A stretch of DNA of 53,079 nt from Pseudomonadales bacterium (GTDB lineage Bacteria > Pseudomonadota > Gammaproteobacteria > Pseudomonadales > DT-91): positions 1 through 53,079 of the forward strand of contig JABSRQ010000031.1 of NCBI GenBank assembly GCA_013215055.1, given 5' to 3'. Every line of letters begins with the position of its first letter. Position 1 is the first letter of the stretch. This document shows, piece by piece, positions 1-8,882 of the stretch. A model generated the notes under the pieces. That model worked only from the letters and a program-made list of their open reading frames with translations. It was not told the origin of the DNA and searched no databases. A program made the translations under genes and the position numbers.

Positions 1-244
1 GATATCGCCCATCGCCAGATTCTGCGAGCGAAATAATCCGCCCCAATGTGCCAACGCTGCATAGATCTTCAACTGGCACATTTGGTTTGTTGAGAAAGTT
101 CGGCTGCACCATGGCCACCAAACGATCACTTGCAAGCGCATCATCAAGCAATTCAAGATTCAGCTGTGGTACGGCCAGTATAATGGGGGAGAAAAACAGC
201 ATCGCCATAGCCGTGAATATAGATAGTCGTGAAAACCCATTCAT
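1..244 (-). CDS. Secreted protein, partial (runs off the left edge)
   Basis: An open frame starts at an ATG at 244 and continues without a stop to the window edge, giving about 81 residues. The first 25 or so residues form a hydrophobic signal-like segment (SIFTAMAMLFFSPIILA). The following stretch, LLDDALASDRLVAMVQP and then VGTLGRIISLAESGDGRY, resembles the LON substrate-binding domain, which normally reads FEPRY..M..DAL..DR..GM..P and later VG..G.I. The usual N-terminal part of that domain is absent, so the match may be coincidence or the gene may be a rearranged relative. It begins 7 bp after the stop of the lipoprotein gene on the same strand, so the two are probably cotranscribed. The function is unknown. 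Confidence 0.6.
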   Translation of the reverse strand, partial: MNGFSRLSIFTAMAMLFFSPIILAVPQLNLELLDDALASDRLVAMVQPNFLNKPNVPVEDLCSVGTLGRIISLAESGDGRY

Positions 245-251
245 ATGTTAC

Positions 252-713
252 TCACTCAAAGAAATATTCTGCACGGTTATTGGTAATGGCTACGGAGGTG
301 GCGGGTTGATCATCTATCACTATCGACAGCTGTTCGATCTGGCTGGGTACAGGAATGCTGCTGCTATAAAGCGTAGATTTTTTTATAAAACCACGTTCTA
401 ACAAGTGTCTGGATGGCCCCTGTGCTTCATCCATATCGATATAAATGGCGATTTTTGTTTCTGATTCACTGGCAGGTATATGCAGTTTTAGCCTGACAGC
501 TCGTTGGGTTTGAAAACTAAAATCATCGACAATCGATGCGGAGGTTAATGATAGGGGCGCATGTAATGTTTCTCGCTCAGGGCTTGTAGTTATAACGTTA
601 TTGGTATTCTTGTTGTCGGAACGCTTATCCACGAGCTTATGAAAGTCACAGCCACTTAACAGAAAAATGACGCAGAATAAGCCCATACATTTATTTTTTG
701 CAGCGGTATTCAT
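252..713 (-). CDS. Small hypothetical lipoprotein
   Basis: The product is 153 residues. It has a type II signal peptide whose lipobox is LSGC, with the lipidated Cys at residue 22, so it should be anchored in the outer or inner membrane facing the periplasm. The ATG is preceded by a strong Shine-Dalgarno sequence GGAGG about 5 bp upstream, which supports the start. The mature part is a beta-rich soluble domain with no family I recognise. It sits immediately upstream of the partial secreted gene at the left edge and is divergent from the histidine kinase at 1125. Confidence 0.7.
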   Translation of the reverse strand: MNTAAKNKCMGLFCVIFLLSGCDFHKLVDKRSDNKNTNNVITTSPERETLHAPLSLTSASIVDDFSFQTQRAVRLKLHIPASESETKIAIYIDMDEAQGPSRHLLERGFIKKSTLYSSSIPVPSQIEQLSIVIDDQPATSVAITNNRAEYFFE

Positions 714-1124
714 GACACCTCCATTATTAAAAAAATAAGTCAGGGACAGAAATTGTCTTTAAACGCTAAAGCTTAAGATATAAAGCAGAATGAATGCCAG
801 CTTTGAAGCTCTTGCTGGAAGTTAGTTAACGTACTGATTGTAATTGTTTTTATATTTTTTTTAGTGAGGGCTTCAGTTTTTTTGTTAGCATTTTGCTAAT
901 GGATTGGGCTTTGCATCGTGATATGCAAATCAATATTGAGCATCTATTTTTTTCGCTGCAGCGCTTTATAACGATTCTTGACTCTGCGTTATAGCCTTCT
1001 AGGCTTATAACGGAAGTTTTAATAGCATCAATGAAGTTGATTTTTTTTGATAACACCTCTGAGTATGTGATCTAGAGTGGTTTGCGGTCATGCATCTCAG
1101 GCATCCATTTAACCATTATTAGGG
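714..1124. other. Divergent intergenic region with two inverted repeats
   Basis: This is 411 bp of AT-rich sequence between the divergent lipoprotein and histidine kinase genes. It contains a perfect inverted repeat at 910-929 and an imperfect one at 988-1012 (GTTATAGCC, then GGCTTATAAC). I see no convincing gene. The short open frame on the minus strand at 850-1056 has no ribosome binding site and no recognisable domain. The region presumably holds both promoters. Confidence 0.5.
910..929. promoter_or_regulatory. Perfect inverted repeat, possible operator
   Basis: The arms TTTGCAT (910-916) and ATGCAAA (923-929) are perfect 7-bp inverted repeats separated by 6 bp, the geometry expected for a dimeric repressor site. 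It lies about 200 bp from each divergent start. No regulator is assigned. Confidence 0.3.
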
Positions 1125-4100
1125 ATGACAGTTGCTAGAAATAATAGGGACGTTATGGGTATAAAAGCAAAATTCAGTGCTTCGTTATCACTTAAATTAA
1201 TCTTGCCGGTCATCTTTATTTGCTTGGTTTTTTTGCTTGCGCTGATATTCACGGTTAACTATATCGCGGATAAAAATTTGCGGCTTGCTGCAGAAAAAGA
1301 AAGTTTTTATATTCAACAAAGCGTGTTAACGGCCTCTGATAGCGGTTTTACCAGTGATAAAACTCAAAAGCTGCTTGTGTCATTGGGACTAAGCCCCACG
1401 ATTTCCACCTTACGCATCGTCAATACAAATACTCATACGATTATTGCCGATAATCATTGGCAGTTTAGCGGGCAAAATATCTTTGAAATAGCCGAGATCA
1501 ATCCACTTTTCCTGTATAAAAAATATCAAAGCCAGAATCAGACTGTTCATTCTTATGCGGCAGATGAGGCGCTTTTTTATTCTGTTATTAATCTTAATCC
1601 TGTGGCCGCGGCTGACAATTCTGCGGGCCCTTATGCCTTATTCTTAACGTTGAATATGCAGCGCAGTATTGCTCTGCTTGATCAGACGCTGATGTATATC
1701 ATATTGATAGGTATTGGCATGTTGATCACGGCTATTTTCAGCGTCTATTGGATTCAACATCGGCTAATCATTTCACCTATTCAGCATGTGATAGAGACGA
1801 TAAACACACAAAAAAACAGCAGCGATAAGATGTTAATGCCGCTTAAATCACAAGATGTGGGACTATTGGCGAAAAAATACAACGATTTAAGTCAACGGAT
1901 GCGGCGTTATGAGCAAGACCTTTTTCTAAGTCAGAGGGCATTAGAAGCGGCTAATAATGGTTTGCTGATATGTGATATGACACAGACGGATAAACCGGTT
2001 ATCTATGCCAACCCAGAATTTGAGAGATTAAGCGGTTATAAAAAAACCGATATACTGGGCAGAAATTGCAGTATCTTGCAGGGTATTGATACCGACGAGC
2101 GGGCGATAAAAAACATTAGCCAGGCGATCAAAAAGCAGCTTGCGATTAAAGTTCAGATACTGAACTATCGCAAAGATGGCACCACGTTCTGGAATGAATT
2201 ACATCTGTCTCCGATCTTTGATCAACAGGGGATTCTTGCTCAGTATATGGGCATTTTAGTGGATGTCAGTGATAGAGTGATACAGCAAAAAAAGCTGGAA
2301 GAGGCGGTTGTTGCCGCAGATACGGCAAATAATTCCAAAAGTGAATTTTTAGCCAATATGAGCCATGAGATTCGCACACCGATGAATGCCATTTTAGGCC
2401 TTTCACGTTTATGTTTGGGCTCCGATTTAGCGCCTAAACAACAGGATTATTTACAGAAGATTTATCACTCGGGTGAATCTCTGTTGGTGATTATTAATGA
2501 CATTCTGGATTTTTCAAAAATAGAGGCCGGTAAATTACAGATGGAAAATATTCCATTTGAACTGGCGACGGTTTTTGACAACCTCGCCATGTTGACGGCA
2601 GAAACGGTTCAGGATAAAAAGCTGGAACTGATTTTTGATATCAGGGATGAACAACGTGCACTGCAGGGAGATGCACAGCGTTTGGGGCAGATATTATTAA
2701 ACTTGGTGAGTAATGCCATCAAGTTTACCGATCAAGGACAAATCATTGTCACATGTGCATCGCTACCTTCATCAAACAATAAAACCGTATTGGAATTCAG
2801 TGTTAGCGATACGGGAATCGGCATGACCGAAAAACAATGCCGGGGTTTATTCCAGCCATTTCATCAGGCCGATAGTTCAACCACCCGACGTTATGGTGGA
2901 ACAGGGCTGGGGTTGATCATCTGCAAAAATCTGGTAGAGATGATGAATGGCTCGATTAAACTGGAAAGTAAACCTTTAGAAGGTACAACGATTTATTTTA
3001 CCGCCGAATTTTCGCGTGTGGCCCGCGGGTTAAATAAGAATAATCCTAAAACATTTACATTACCTGCGGTAGAAATTTTTATTTTGGATAGGGATGATCG
3101 TAGCCGCACCATTATCCGTGAGAGTTTTTCTCCTTATTGTTCCTATGTGCAAGCGATGAGTTCATTAGCTGAATTATTGCTTCTGCCTGAAACGGCTGAA
3201 AATCGTTTAATCTCGATAGATGCAAATATGATTTTTGATAACGGCGAGTTTGATTCTGTATTAGAAAAATACAGTGAAAGTGTCTTTTTATTGCGGGTGA
3301 GTTTAGACGAACAAGGGCTGATAGAAGAAAAATATCGCCTGCATAATAATATCATCACAATACTCAAGCCTTTGACACCGTCATTGGTTTATAACGCGAT
3401 GTTAGATATCTATGCTGATGCTACGTCCTCTGCCCTTGATGATGCCGCGACGAGTGAGGGTGGCGTTGGTGAAGTGCTAGAGAATAAAGATCAATCAGAT
3501 CCTGCGGTGTTACATGATGTCAGTGTTTTATTGGTTGAGGATAATCATCTGAATCAACAAATAGCGATGGAGTTTCTAGAGCAATTACAGTGTCAGGTTG
3601 CTATTGCCGCGAATGGACAAGAAGCGTTGGAGCTACTGGAGATACAACAATATGATGCCATATTAATGGATTGCCAAATGCCGGTGATGGACGGTTATGA
3701 AGCCACCAGAAAAATCAGAGCTCAAGTTAATCTGGTAGATATACCAATTATTGCGATGACTGCAAATGCGATGACCGGTGATAAACAAAAGTGTTTACGT
3801 GCGGGTATGAATGACTATATTTCCAAGCCGGTACAGTATGAACGCTTGGAGAAAATCTTGCAGTACTGGATTAAAAAATCGCTGTCTAAAGCCAATAAAC
3901 GCTCTCAGAACCACGCCTTTTTAGAAGAAACGTCGCCTTTAGTGGATGCACTGCCCGACGAGATCAAAGGTTTGGATGTCGCAGTGGGGCTTAAAAATGT
4001 CGGTGGAAAAAAAGCCTTATATTTGAGACTGCTTAATATTTTTTATACGGAACACTGTCAAGACATGCAATTACTGCAGGATGCCTTGCAGCGCCAAGAC

Positions 4101-4304
4101 TATAAAAATATGCAATATATCAATCATACATTAAAAAGCCTGACTGCAACCCTGGGGGCGCTGCAGGCCCATCATTTTTCAGAATCTATGGAGCTATCTC
4201 TGCGTGATGGAAATATGGATAAGGTGCCTCAACAGCTCGAGGACTTAAGTCAGGAAGTGCAAACACTTTTTGAAAGTCTTGCCGCGATAATACCCTCAGC
4301 CTAA
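1125..4304 (+). CDS. Hybrid sensor histidine kinase (HAMP-PAS-HisKA-HATPase-REC-REC-Hpt)
   Basis: The 1059-residue inner-membrane phosphorelay kinase has membrane segments near residues 23-46 and 186-208 bracketing a periplasmic sensor of about 140 residues. These are followed by HAMP, a PAS domain (about 270-390), HisKA with phospho-acceptor His414 in [14 protein letters not shown], and an HATPase domain with NLVSNAIKF and GGTGLGL. A first receiver-like domain (about 645-760) seems degenerate because it lacks a clear phospho-Asp. The second receiver has Asp849 in ILMDCQMPVMDG. A C-terminal Hpt has His1001 in NHTLKSL. A cognate regulator is not adjacent. An in-frame ATG at 1155 (MGIKAK) is an alternative start that fits the membrane segment equally well. 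The 3' end overlaps the convergent next gene by 9 bp. Confidence 0.92.
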   Translation: MTVARNNRDVMGIKAKFSASLSLKLILPVIFICLVFLLALIFTVNYIADKNLRLAAEKESFYIQQSVLTASDSGFTSDKTQKLLVSLGLSPTISTLRIVNTNTHTIIADNHWQFSGQNIFEIAEINPLFLYKKYQSQNQTVHSYAADEALFYSVINLNPVAAADNSAGPYALFLTLNMQRSIALLDQTLMYIILIGIGMLITAIFSVYWIQHRLIISPIQHVIETINTQKNSSDKMLMPLKSQDVGLLAKKYNDLSQRMRRYEQDLFLSQRALEAANNGLLICDMTQTDKPVIYANPEFERLSGYKKTDILGRNCSILQGIDTDERAIKNISQAIKKQLAIKVQILNYRKDGTTFWNELHLSPIFDQQGILAQYMGILVDVSDRVIQQKKLEEAVVAADTANNSKSEFLANMSHEIRTPMNAILGLSRLCLGSDLAPKQQDYLQKIYHSGESLLVIINDILDFSKIEAGKLQMENIPFELATVFDNLAMLTAETVQDKKLELIFDIRDEQRALQGDAQRLGQILLNLVSNAIKFTDQGQIIVTCASLPSSNNKTVLEFSVSDTGIGMTEKQCRGLFQPFHQADSSTTRRYGGTGLGLIICKNLVEMMNGSIKLESKPLEGTTIYFTAEFSRVARGLNKNNPKTFTLPAVEIFILDRDDRSRTIIRESFSPYCSYVQAMSSLAELLLLPETAENRLISIDANMIFDNGEFDSVLEKYSESVFLLRVSLDEQGLIEEKYRLHNNIITILKPLTPSLVYNAMLDIYADATSSALDDAATSEGGVGEVLENKDQSDPAVLHDVSVLLVEDNHLNQQIAMEFLEQLQCQVAIAANGQEALELLEIQQYDAILMDCQMPVMDGYEATRKIRAQVNLVDIPIIAMTANAMTGDKQKCLRAGMNDYISKPVQYERLEKILQYWIKKSLSKANKRSQNHAFLEETSPLVDALPDEIKGLDVAVGLKNVGGKKALYLRLLNIFYTEHCQDMQLLQDALQRQDYKNMQYINHTLKSLTATLGALQAHHFSESMELSLRDGNMDKVPQQLEDLSQEVQTLFESLAAIIPSA

Positions 4305-4706
4305 ATCGTGTCTGCTACCGCTGGATTGTATTGCTGGTAAAGCCCGCAGCTGCAACAGCGCAAAAAAACCTACACATAATGCCACCGCAATCAAGATGAC
4401 TTGACCTTGCAGACTAAAAAACGTCGACCCCAAAGCCAAAATAATAGCCGTTGCAATCACCCATAATATATCGCCTAGTGAAACCAGCTTGGCCAAAAGT
4501 CTGGGTATCGGGGCTTTATTGGCAAGCAGCAATAATAATAATGCGAACATTAGCAGCCCTGAACCTATCAATTGATAAAACCCATCCAGTTCCAGCCCCA
4601 ATAACTGGCTGATAAAGCCTGGGGAAATCAGCCCGGTTAAACCACAGATACTGGAAAAACCGGCGTTGAGGCGTAAAGCGTTGCTAAGTGATGGAGTCTT
4701 TTTCAT
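4296..4706 (-). CDS. Small integral membrane protein, four predicted helices
   Basis: The 136-residue, very hydrophobic protein has about four transmembrane helices: roughly 14-36, 43-62, 75-93 and 100-121. The soluble tail is short and polar. No catalytic motif or family is recognised. It is divergent from the LysR gene at 4815 with 108 bp between, an arrangement in which the LysR protein often controls its divergent neighbour; that link is inference. It overlaps the 3' end of the histidine kinase gene tail to tail. Confidence 0.75.
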   Translation of the reverse strand: MKKTPSLSNALRLNAGFSSICGLTGLISPGFISQLLGLELDGFYQLIGSGLLMFALLLLLLANKAPIPRLLAKLVSLGDILWVIATAIILALGSTFFSLQGQVILIAVALCVGFFALLQLRALPAIQSSGSRHDLG

Positions 4707-4814
4707 GTTTGTCTCGATTAACTAGATGGGGCTTTATTGTCATATAAATGGCTGTTAATTTGCCGTGCTAGACTTACTGTCTTATTAATGGGACAAAGCC
4801 CGTGAGGCCAGATC

Positions 4815-5696
4815 ATGTCAAATAACAGCCTGAGTGATATGGAACTTTTTGCCGCGATTGTGGGCCATGGCGGCATACGCATTGCGGCCGATCACCTGTC
4901 GGTAACACGCAGTACCTTGAGCCGTCGTCTGGCACTTATGGAAGAACGTTTAGGTATTCGTTTGATAGAACGTAATACACGTCAGTTTCAGATCACCGAA
5001 GCCGGGTTAATTTATGCCAAATTTTGCAAGCAGACGGCAGAAATCAGTAAACAAGCCGAATACACCTTGGCGAATTTACGTGATCAGCCTTCGGGTTTGC
5101 TACGTTTAACCGCGCCGGTAAATTATGGTGCAGCCGTGTTGCAGCCCATTGTTAATAATTTCATCAAGGCACATAAACACATCGATGTGGAAATTGAACT
5201 CAGTGATGCTTATCTGGATATCATTGATGCGGGTATCGATGTGGCGTTAAGGCTAGGGCCGTTAAACGATTCGGATATGCACGCCAGGCTTATTCATATT
5301 GAAAAGAAACGCCTGTGTTGCAGCAAGGCTTATGCGTTTGTCCATGGTTTACCCAAAAATCCTTATCAGCTGGAAGATCATGACTGTATTCGTTATGGCC
5401 GTGGCCGGGATGAGTTATGGCATTTTAAAAAACAAGAAAGCATTAGCTTCAAACCGAAGGGGCGTATCATCGTCAATGATATCAGTGCTAATCGATGCGC
5501 CATCATGGGGGATCTAGGCATAGGCTGGTTACCGGGGTTTTTATGTCAACAAGAAATCGATAATGGCGAATTGGTGGCTTTATTAGATGACTGGATAGAG
5601 GCCGATCTCCCTATGTATGCCTTATATCCCAAGCGAGATCTAATGCCCAAAAAAGTCTCGGTCTTTATTGATTTTATGACTCAGGCATTGGCTTAA
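4815..5696 (+). CDS. LysR-family transcriptional regulator
   Basis: The 293-residue length is typical for the family. The N-terminal winged helix-turn-helix (about 5-65) has the expected pattern MELFAAIV, then IAADHLSVTRSTLSRRLALMEERLGIRLIER and the ITEAG wing. It is followed by a periplasmic-binding-like effector domain (about 90-290) starting at GLLRLTAPVNYG. The sequence looks closest to the CrgA-like subgroup. It likely binds the 108-bp interval shared with the divergent membrane protein gene, and its inducer is unknown. It ends 18 bp before the end of the convergent TonB receptor gene. Confidence 0.93.
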   Translation: MSNNSLSDMELFAAIVGHGGIRIAADHLSVTRSTLSRRLALMEERLGIRLIERNTRQFQITEAGLIYAKFCKQTAEISKQAEYTLANLRDQPSGLLRLTAPVNYGAAVLQPIVNNFIKAHKHIDVEIELSDAYLDIIDAGIDVALRLGPLNDSDMHARLIHIEKKRLCCSKAYAFVHGLPKNPYQLEDHDCIRYGRGRDELWHFKKQESISFKPKGRIIVNDISANRCAIMGDLGIGWLPGFLCQQEIDNGELVALLDDWIEADLPMYALYPKRDLMPKKVSVFIDFMTQALA

Positions 5697-5714
5697 ACTG
5701 CGAGAAAGGTGGGT

Positions 5715-7961
5715 TTATGGAAAAATTTGATAATAGAAACTCACAGATATCGCCGGCGCTTCTGAACGGTAGTCGGCATTATTGGTTAAGAAATTGCGTT
5801 TATTGTATTTATCGTCTGCCCAGCCCAACATATTATGCAAATCCAGCCGGGTTTTAAAACCTTGGCCTAAGCGAAATTCGGCGCCCATATTCAGATAGAT
5901 ATTCTCTTTAAAGGCATCATCTTCACCGGGGTCACTGAGGGATACAAATTTATTAATGCCATCGGGGTCCTCGTTATAGAGATCATTATTATAATTGCTG
6001 AGATCTTCGGCACCTGGAAACCCCCAGTAAATTCTTAGTGAACTGTCGAACGAGAAGGCTTTATTAATCGGGTAGTGAAAGTAGACTTTACTGATATGGT
6101 TGGACCAATTGCCCAAATCATCACCATAGCCATAGGCATTAGCAGAAACATCACTGTTGGTTGTGGGGTCCAGCAAATCAAATGTCAGTAATTTGGTAAA
6201 ACCATGGGAGGCGGTGAGCTGCCATGACTCGCTGAGGTAATTGATTTCCCATTCAAGTCCATGGGTTCGAAGATTACCCAAGGCCGAGTTTTTTGAGCTG
6301 CTGAAATTAAATCCAACCACATCCCGGTCTTGATAAAAATACGAAGTTGCAAAAAATAAGTGACTGGATTGCTGGCGTTCATAACGTAATTCAAAGGTGT
6401 GGGTTTTTTCGGTATCGCCCTTGCTTTGATCGTTTAGCCATTGCACCCGTAAGGAATCATCCACGCTACGCCTGACCGCTCGATTCAATAAGCCTTTAAT
6501 GCTGTCTTTGGGGGTCGGTGTATAGATAAGGGCGGCTCGGCCGGAAGTCAGCAGATCGGTATAGTCGTGATCATCCAGGCGTAAACCCAGAAACGTCGTC
6601 CATTGATGGCTCCATAAACCTTGATGCTCAACAAAAACCGAGGGGGCGGTTGTAGACCAGGCATCCACATCGTTGGTATTTTGGGTGGATGCGTTTAAAT
6701 CAGGAAAACCATGGTTATCCAAACCAAATTTCTCATAAGCATATTCAAAACCTGCGCCAAATATGTTTTTTTCTGAGTAGTCCCAATTCACCAGAAGTCG
6801 TAAATTAAACTCATCTTCCCGGTAGCTGCGGGTATTTGTGGAGGTGAGTTCTTCACGTATACCAAAAGAGGGCAGTCTAGCCACTTCCATGCTGTCATAG
6901 CTAAGACTGAAATCCATAGAGAGTACTTCGCTAAGGGCCAATACATAATCATGTTGCCAGGTGAATTGTTTATAGCCGTGATCATTGCCTGGCACCTGTT
7001 CCACATCCGTGGCTGCATCGGCAAAGCCCAATGGCCACTCGGCAATGGCGGCTCTGGTGGGCGGTATATCTTCTCCTCCATTGGTATAACGTAACCAGGT
7101 ACGATAATTATTGAGAGTATATTCAATATGAAATTTATTTTTAAGTTTGTCTCTGAAACCTTGATGATCGTTTACCACCGCCCAAGGCACGGGTTCATTG
7201 GCGATAGCCGCGGCTCCACCGCCGGAGGGTTGAAAACCCTTGCTGTAATATAAGGGGCTGTCGGCATCATCGGCACCGGCATAATCACTGACCCCATAAT
7301 AGACAAACAGATGGCTGTTATTTGAAAACTTATGCGCAAAGCGGGTTTCCAACATGGCATATTTTTCTTCCAGCCCCTGGCGGTATTGCACATCCATTCC
7401 AGAGAAACTTTCACCATTATGGGTAATGATATTCACGACATTGGAGATTGCACCCGGGCCATAGATCACCGAACCCGGGCCTCGGATAAAATCAATTTTT
7501 TGAATGTCGGCCAACTGGGGTAAGTCTTTTTCACTGAATACACCCAGTTGCGTATGATTATTCATCACCCGGCCATTAATTAATAATAAATATTTATTAT
7601 CCCTGTCTGAAATAGTGCCTCTAGTACCGGTATGTGATACCTGCCAGTCATGGCGAATGATTTGCACATTGGGGATAAAGATATCAAACAGTTCCTCCAG
7701 GTCCCTGGCACCACTGTTTCTAATCATTTTTTCATCCAGTTCGGTCACGGCAACCGGCAACTTGGCACGTTCAGTTTTGGTTAAACTGCCAATGCCTTGC
7801 ACTTTAATTTCAGAGAGTGTGTCGAGGTTTAAATCGAAGATAGCCGTTTCGGAATAACTGGCCTGTTGTACCGCTAGTGACAGCGGGGAAAAACTTATAA
7901 GTAGGGTAAACAATCCCGTAGGGTATAGCGTATTCACCTCATATACCTCAGTCAACAGCAT
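5715..7961 (-). CDS. TonB-dependent outer-membrane receptor
   Basis: The 748-residue protein has a plug domain (about 45-170) with the characteristic LPVAVTELDEKMIRNSGARDLEELF, then IRGPGSVIYGPGAISNVVNIIT, followed by a 22-strand-type beta-barrel rich in aromatic and Asn/Asp turns. The last residues are YYQIFP, so the usual terminal aromatic is next to last. The start is uncertain: a GTG at 7937 (VNTLYPTG) has a GAGG ribosome site 8 bp upstream and gives a cleaner signal peptide than the ATG at 7961. The gene is divergent from a YfiR protein and a CHASE8-like kinase. The receptor may therefore work with that pair as a sensing unit (inference). The substrate is unknown. Confidence 0.92.
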   Translation of the reverse strand: MLLTEVYEVNTLYPTGLFTLLISFSPLSLAVQQASYSETAIFDLNLDTLSEIKVQGIGSLTKTERAKLPVAVTELDEKMIRNSGARDLEELFDIFIPNVQIIRHDWQVSHTGTRGTISDRDNKYLLLINGRVMNNHTQLGVFSEKDLPQLADIQKIDFIRGPGSVIYGPGAISNVVNIITHNGESFSGMDVQYRQGLEEKYAMLETRFAHKFSNNSHLFVYYGVSDYAGADDADSPLYYSKGFQPSGGGAAAIANEPVPWAVVNDHQGFRDKLKNKFHIEYTLNNYRTWLRYTNGGEDIPPTRAAIAEWPLGFADAATDVEQVPGNDHGYKQFTWQHDYVLALSEVLSMDFSLSYDSMEVARLPSFGIREELTSTNTRSYREDEFNLRLLVNWDYSEKNIFGAGFEYAYEKFGLDNHGFPDLNASTQNTNDVDAWSTTAPSVFVEHQGLWSHQWTTFLGLRLDDHDYTDLLTSGRAALIYTPTPKDSIKGLLNRAVRRSVDDSLRVQWLNDQSKGDTEKTHTFELRYERQQSSHLFFATSYFYQDRDVVGFNFSSSKNSALGNLRTHGLEWEINYLSESWQLTASHGFTKLLTFDLLDPTTNSDVSANAYGYGDDLGNWSNHISKVYFHYPINKAFSFDSSLRIYWGFPGAEDLSNYNNDLYNEDPDGINKFVSLSDPGEDDAFKENIYLNMGAEFRLGQGFKTRLDLHNMLGWADDKYNKRNFLTNNADYRSEAPAISVSFYYQIFP

Positions 7962-8183
7962 TTAATTAACTATAGTTAAACAAATGTTATTTAAGTCCAT
8001 ACTGGACATTTTTTTAGATGTGTTTAGCAGTTATAAAAAATGCGTTTATAGGTTATTAATATAAGAGTGCGAGGGCTATAACTGCGCGGCGTTATCGGTT
8101 TAAATTGCAGCTATGCTATACAGTAAGGTAATAAGCTTAAGCAGGAGTTCACGATGCGGGATAAAGAGTATTAAGGAGATTTG
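7962..8183. promoter_or_regulatory. Divergent promoter region, TonB receptor / yfiR-like
   Basis: This interval of about 220 bp between divergent genes is AT-rich. It ends with a strong ribosome site AAGGAG at 8173-8178, 5 bp before the ATG at 8184. No confident -35/-10 pair or operator was found. Confidence 0.35.
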
Positions 8184-8747
8184 ATGAGCCTCAAACAAGA
8201 TAAAAAAATGGCGCGGCATCTTGGTCTGGCTCTGATCTTTTTACTGGCAAGTACGTCCTGTTTTGCCGATAAAGAACGTTTATATTCTATCAAGGCATCC
8301 TATGTTTATAACCTGATGAAGTTCATTACGTGGCCAGATGAACGTCTATCTTCTAATGATAATATTCATGTGGGTTTAGTGGGTAATGACCCCGTCATAA
8401 AAATTTTAACAAAACAGTTAGTAATGAGACACGTTAAGTCACATGCGATAACGGTGCATAATATCAGTGCTGAACAGCTTTATGGCAATACGGTAGCGTT
8501 ACAAAATTTGCATGTTATTTACTTTAGCCAAAAATTGTTTACAGATGAATTTAAAATCCACTTTAAAAACCATTCAGGTCTATTACTGGCATCTTACGAT
8601 AACTTTATTGCCGAGGGTGGCATGATCAGCATTGTCTACGATCCGGAACATGACAAGGTCAATGTGCAGATTAATTTACAGGCGTTAACGGAGCAGGAAT
8701 TTATAGTCAGTGCAAAATTATTGAAGATTGCATCCATTATAAAGTAA
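8184..8747 (+). CDS. YfiR/DUF4154-family periplasmic protein
   Basis: The 187-residue protein has a signal peptide ending CFA/DK, then the family signature IKASYVYNLMKFITWP and a compact alpha/beta domain ending GMISIVYDPEHDKVNVQINLQALTEQEF. In Pseudomonas, YfiR is a periplasmic repressor that binds the periplasmic part of the diguanylate cyclase YfiN. Here the next gene encodes a kinase with a CHASE8-like periplasmic part, so this protein probably gates that kinase. The ATG at 8184 is chosen over the in-frame TTG at 8181 because of ribosome-site spacing. Confidence 0.85.
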   Translation: MSLKQDKKMARHLGLALIFLLASTSCFADKERLYSIKASYVYNLMKFITWPDERLSSNDNIHVGLVGNDPVIKILTKQLVMRHVKSHAITVHNISAEQLYGNTVALQNLHVIYFSQKLFTDEFKIHFKNHSGLLLASYDNFIAEGGMISIVYDPEHDKVNVQINLQALTEQEFIVSAKLLKIASIIK

Positions 8748-8882
8748 TTACACGCAGCAAGAATATGAGGATATAAAAGTATGAAAGTCATCATAAAGAG
8801 AAGGCTTACAGGCTTGGCGTTAGCCAAAAGACGATGTTTTGATGTTGGGTTATTTTTCAGTCTGTGACATAACGTTTGTTGA

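Noticed and set aside
48..401. Open frame of 117 codons on the plus strand at the left edge
   Set aside because: It lies antisense to the partial secreted gene and the lipoprotein end, has no ribosome site and no recognisable domain.
850..1056. 68-codon frame on the minus strand
   Set aside because: It is AT-rich, lysine-rich noise without a ribosome site or similarity, in the promoter region of two divergent genes.
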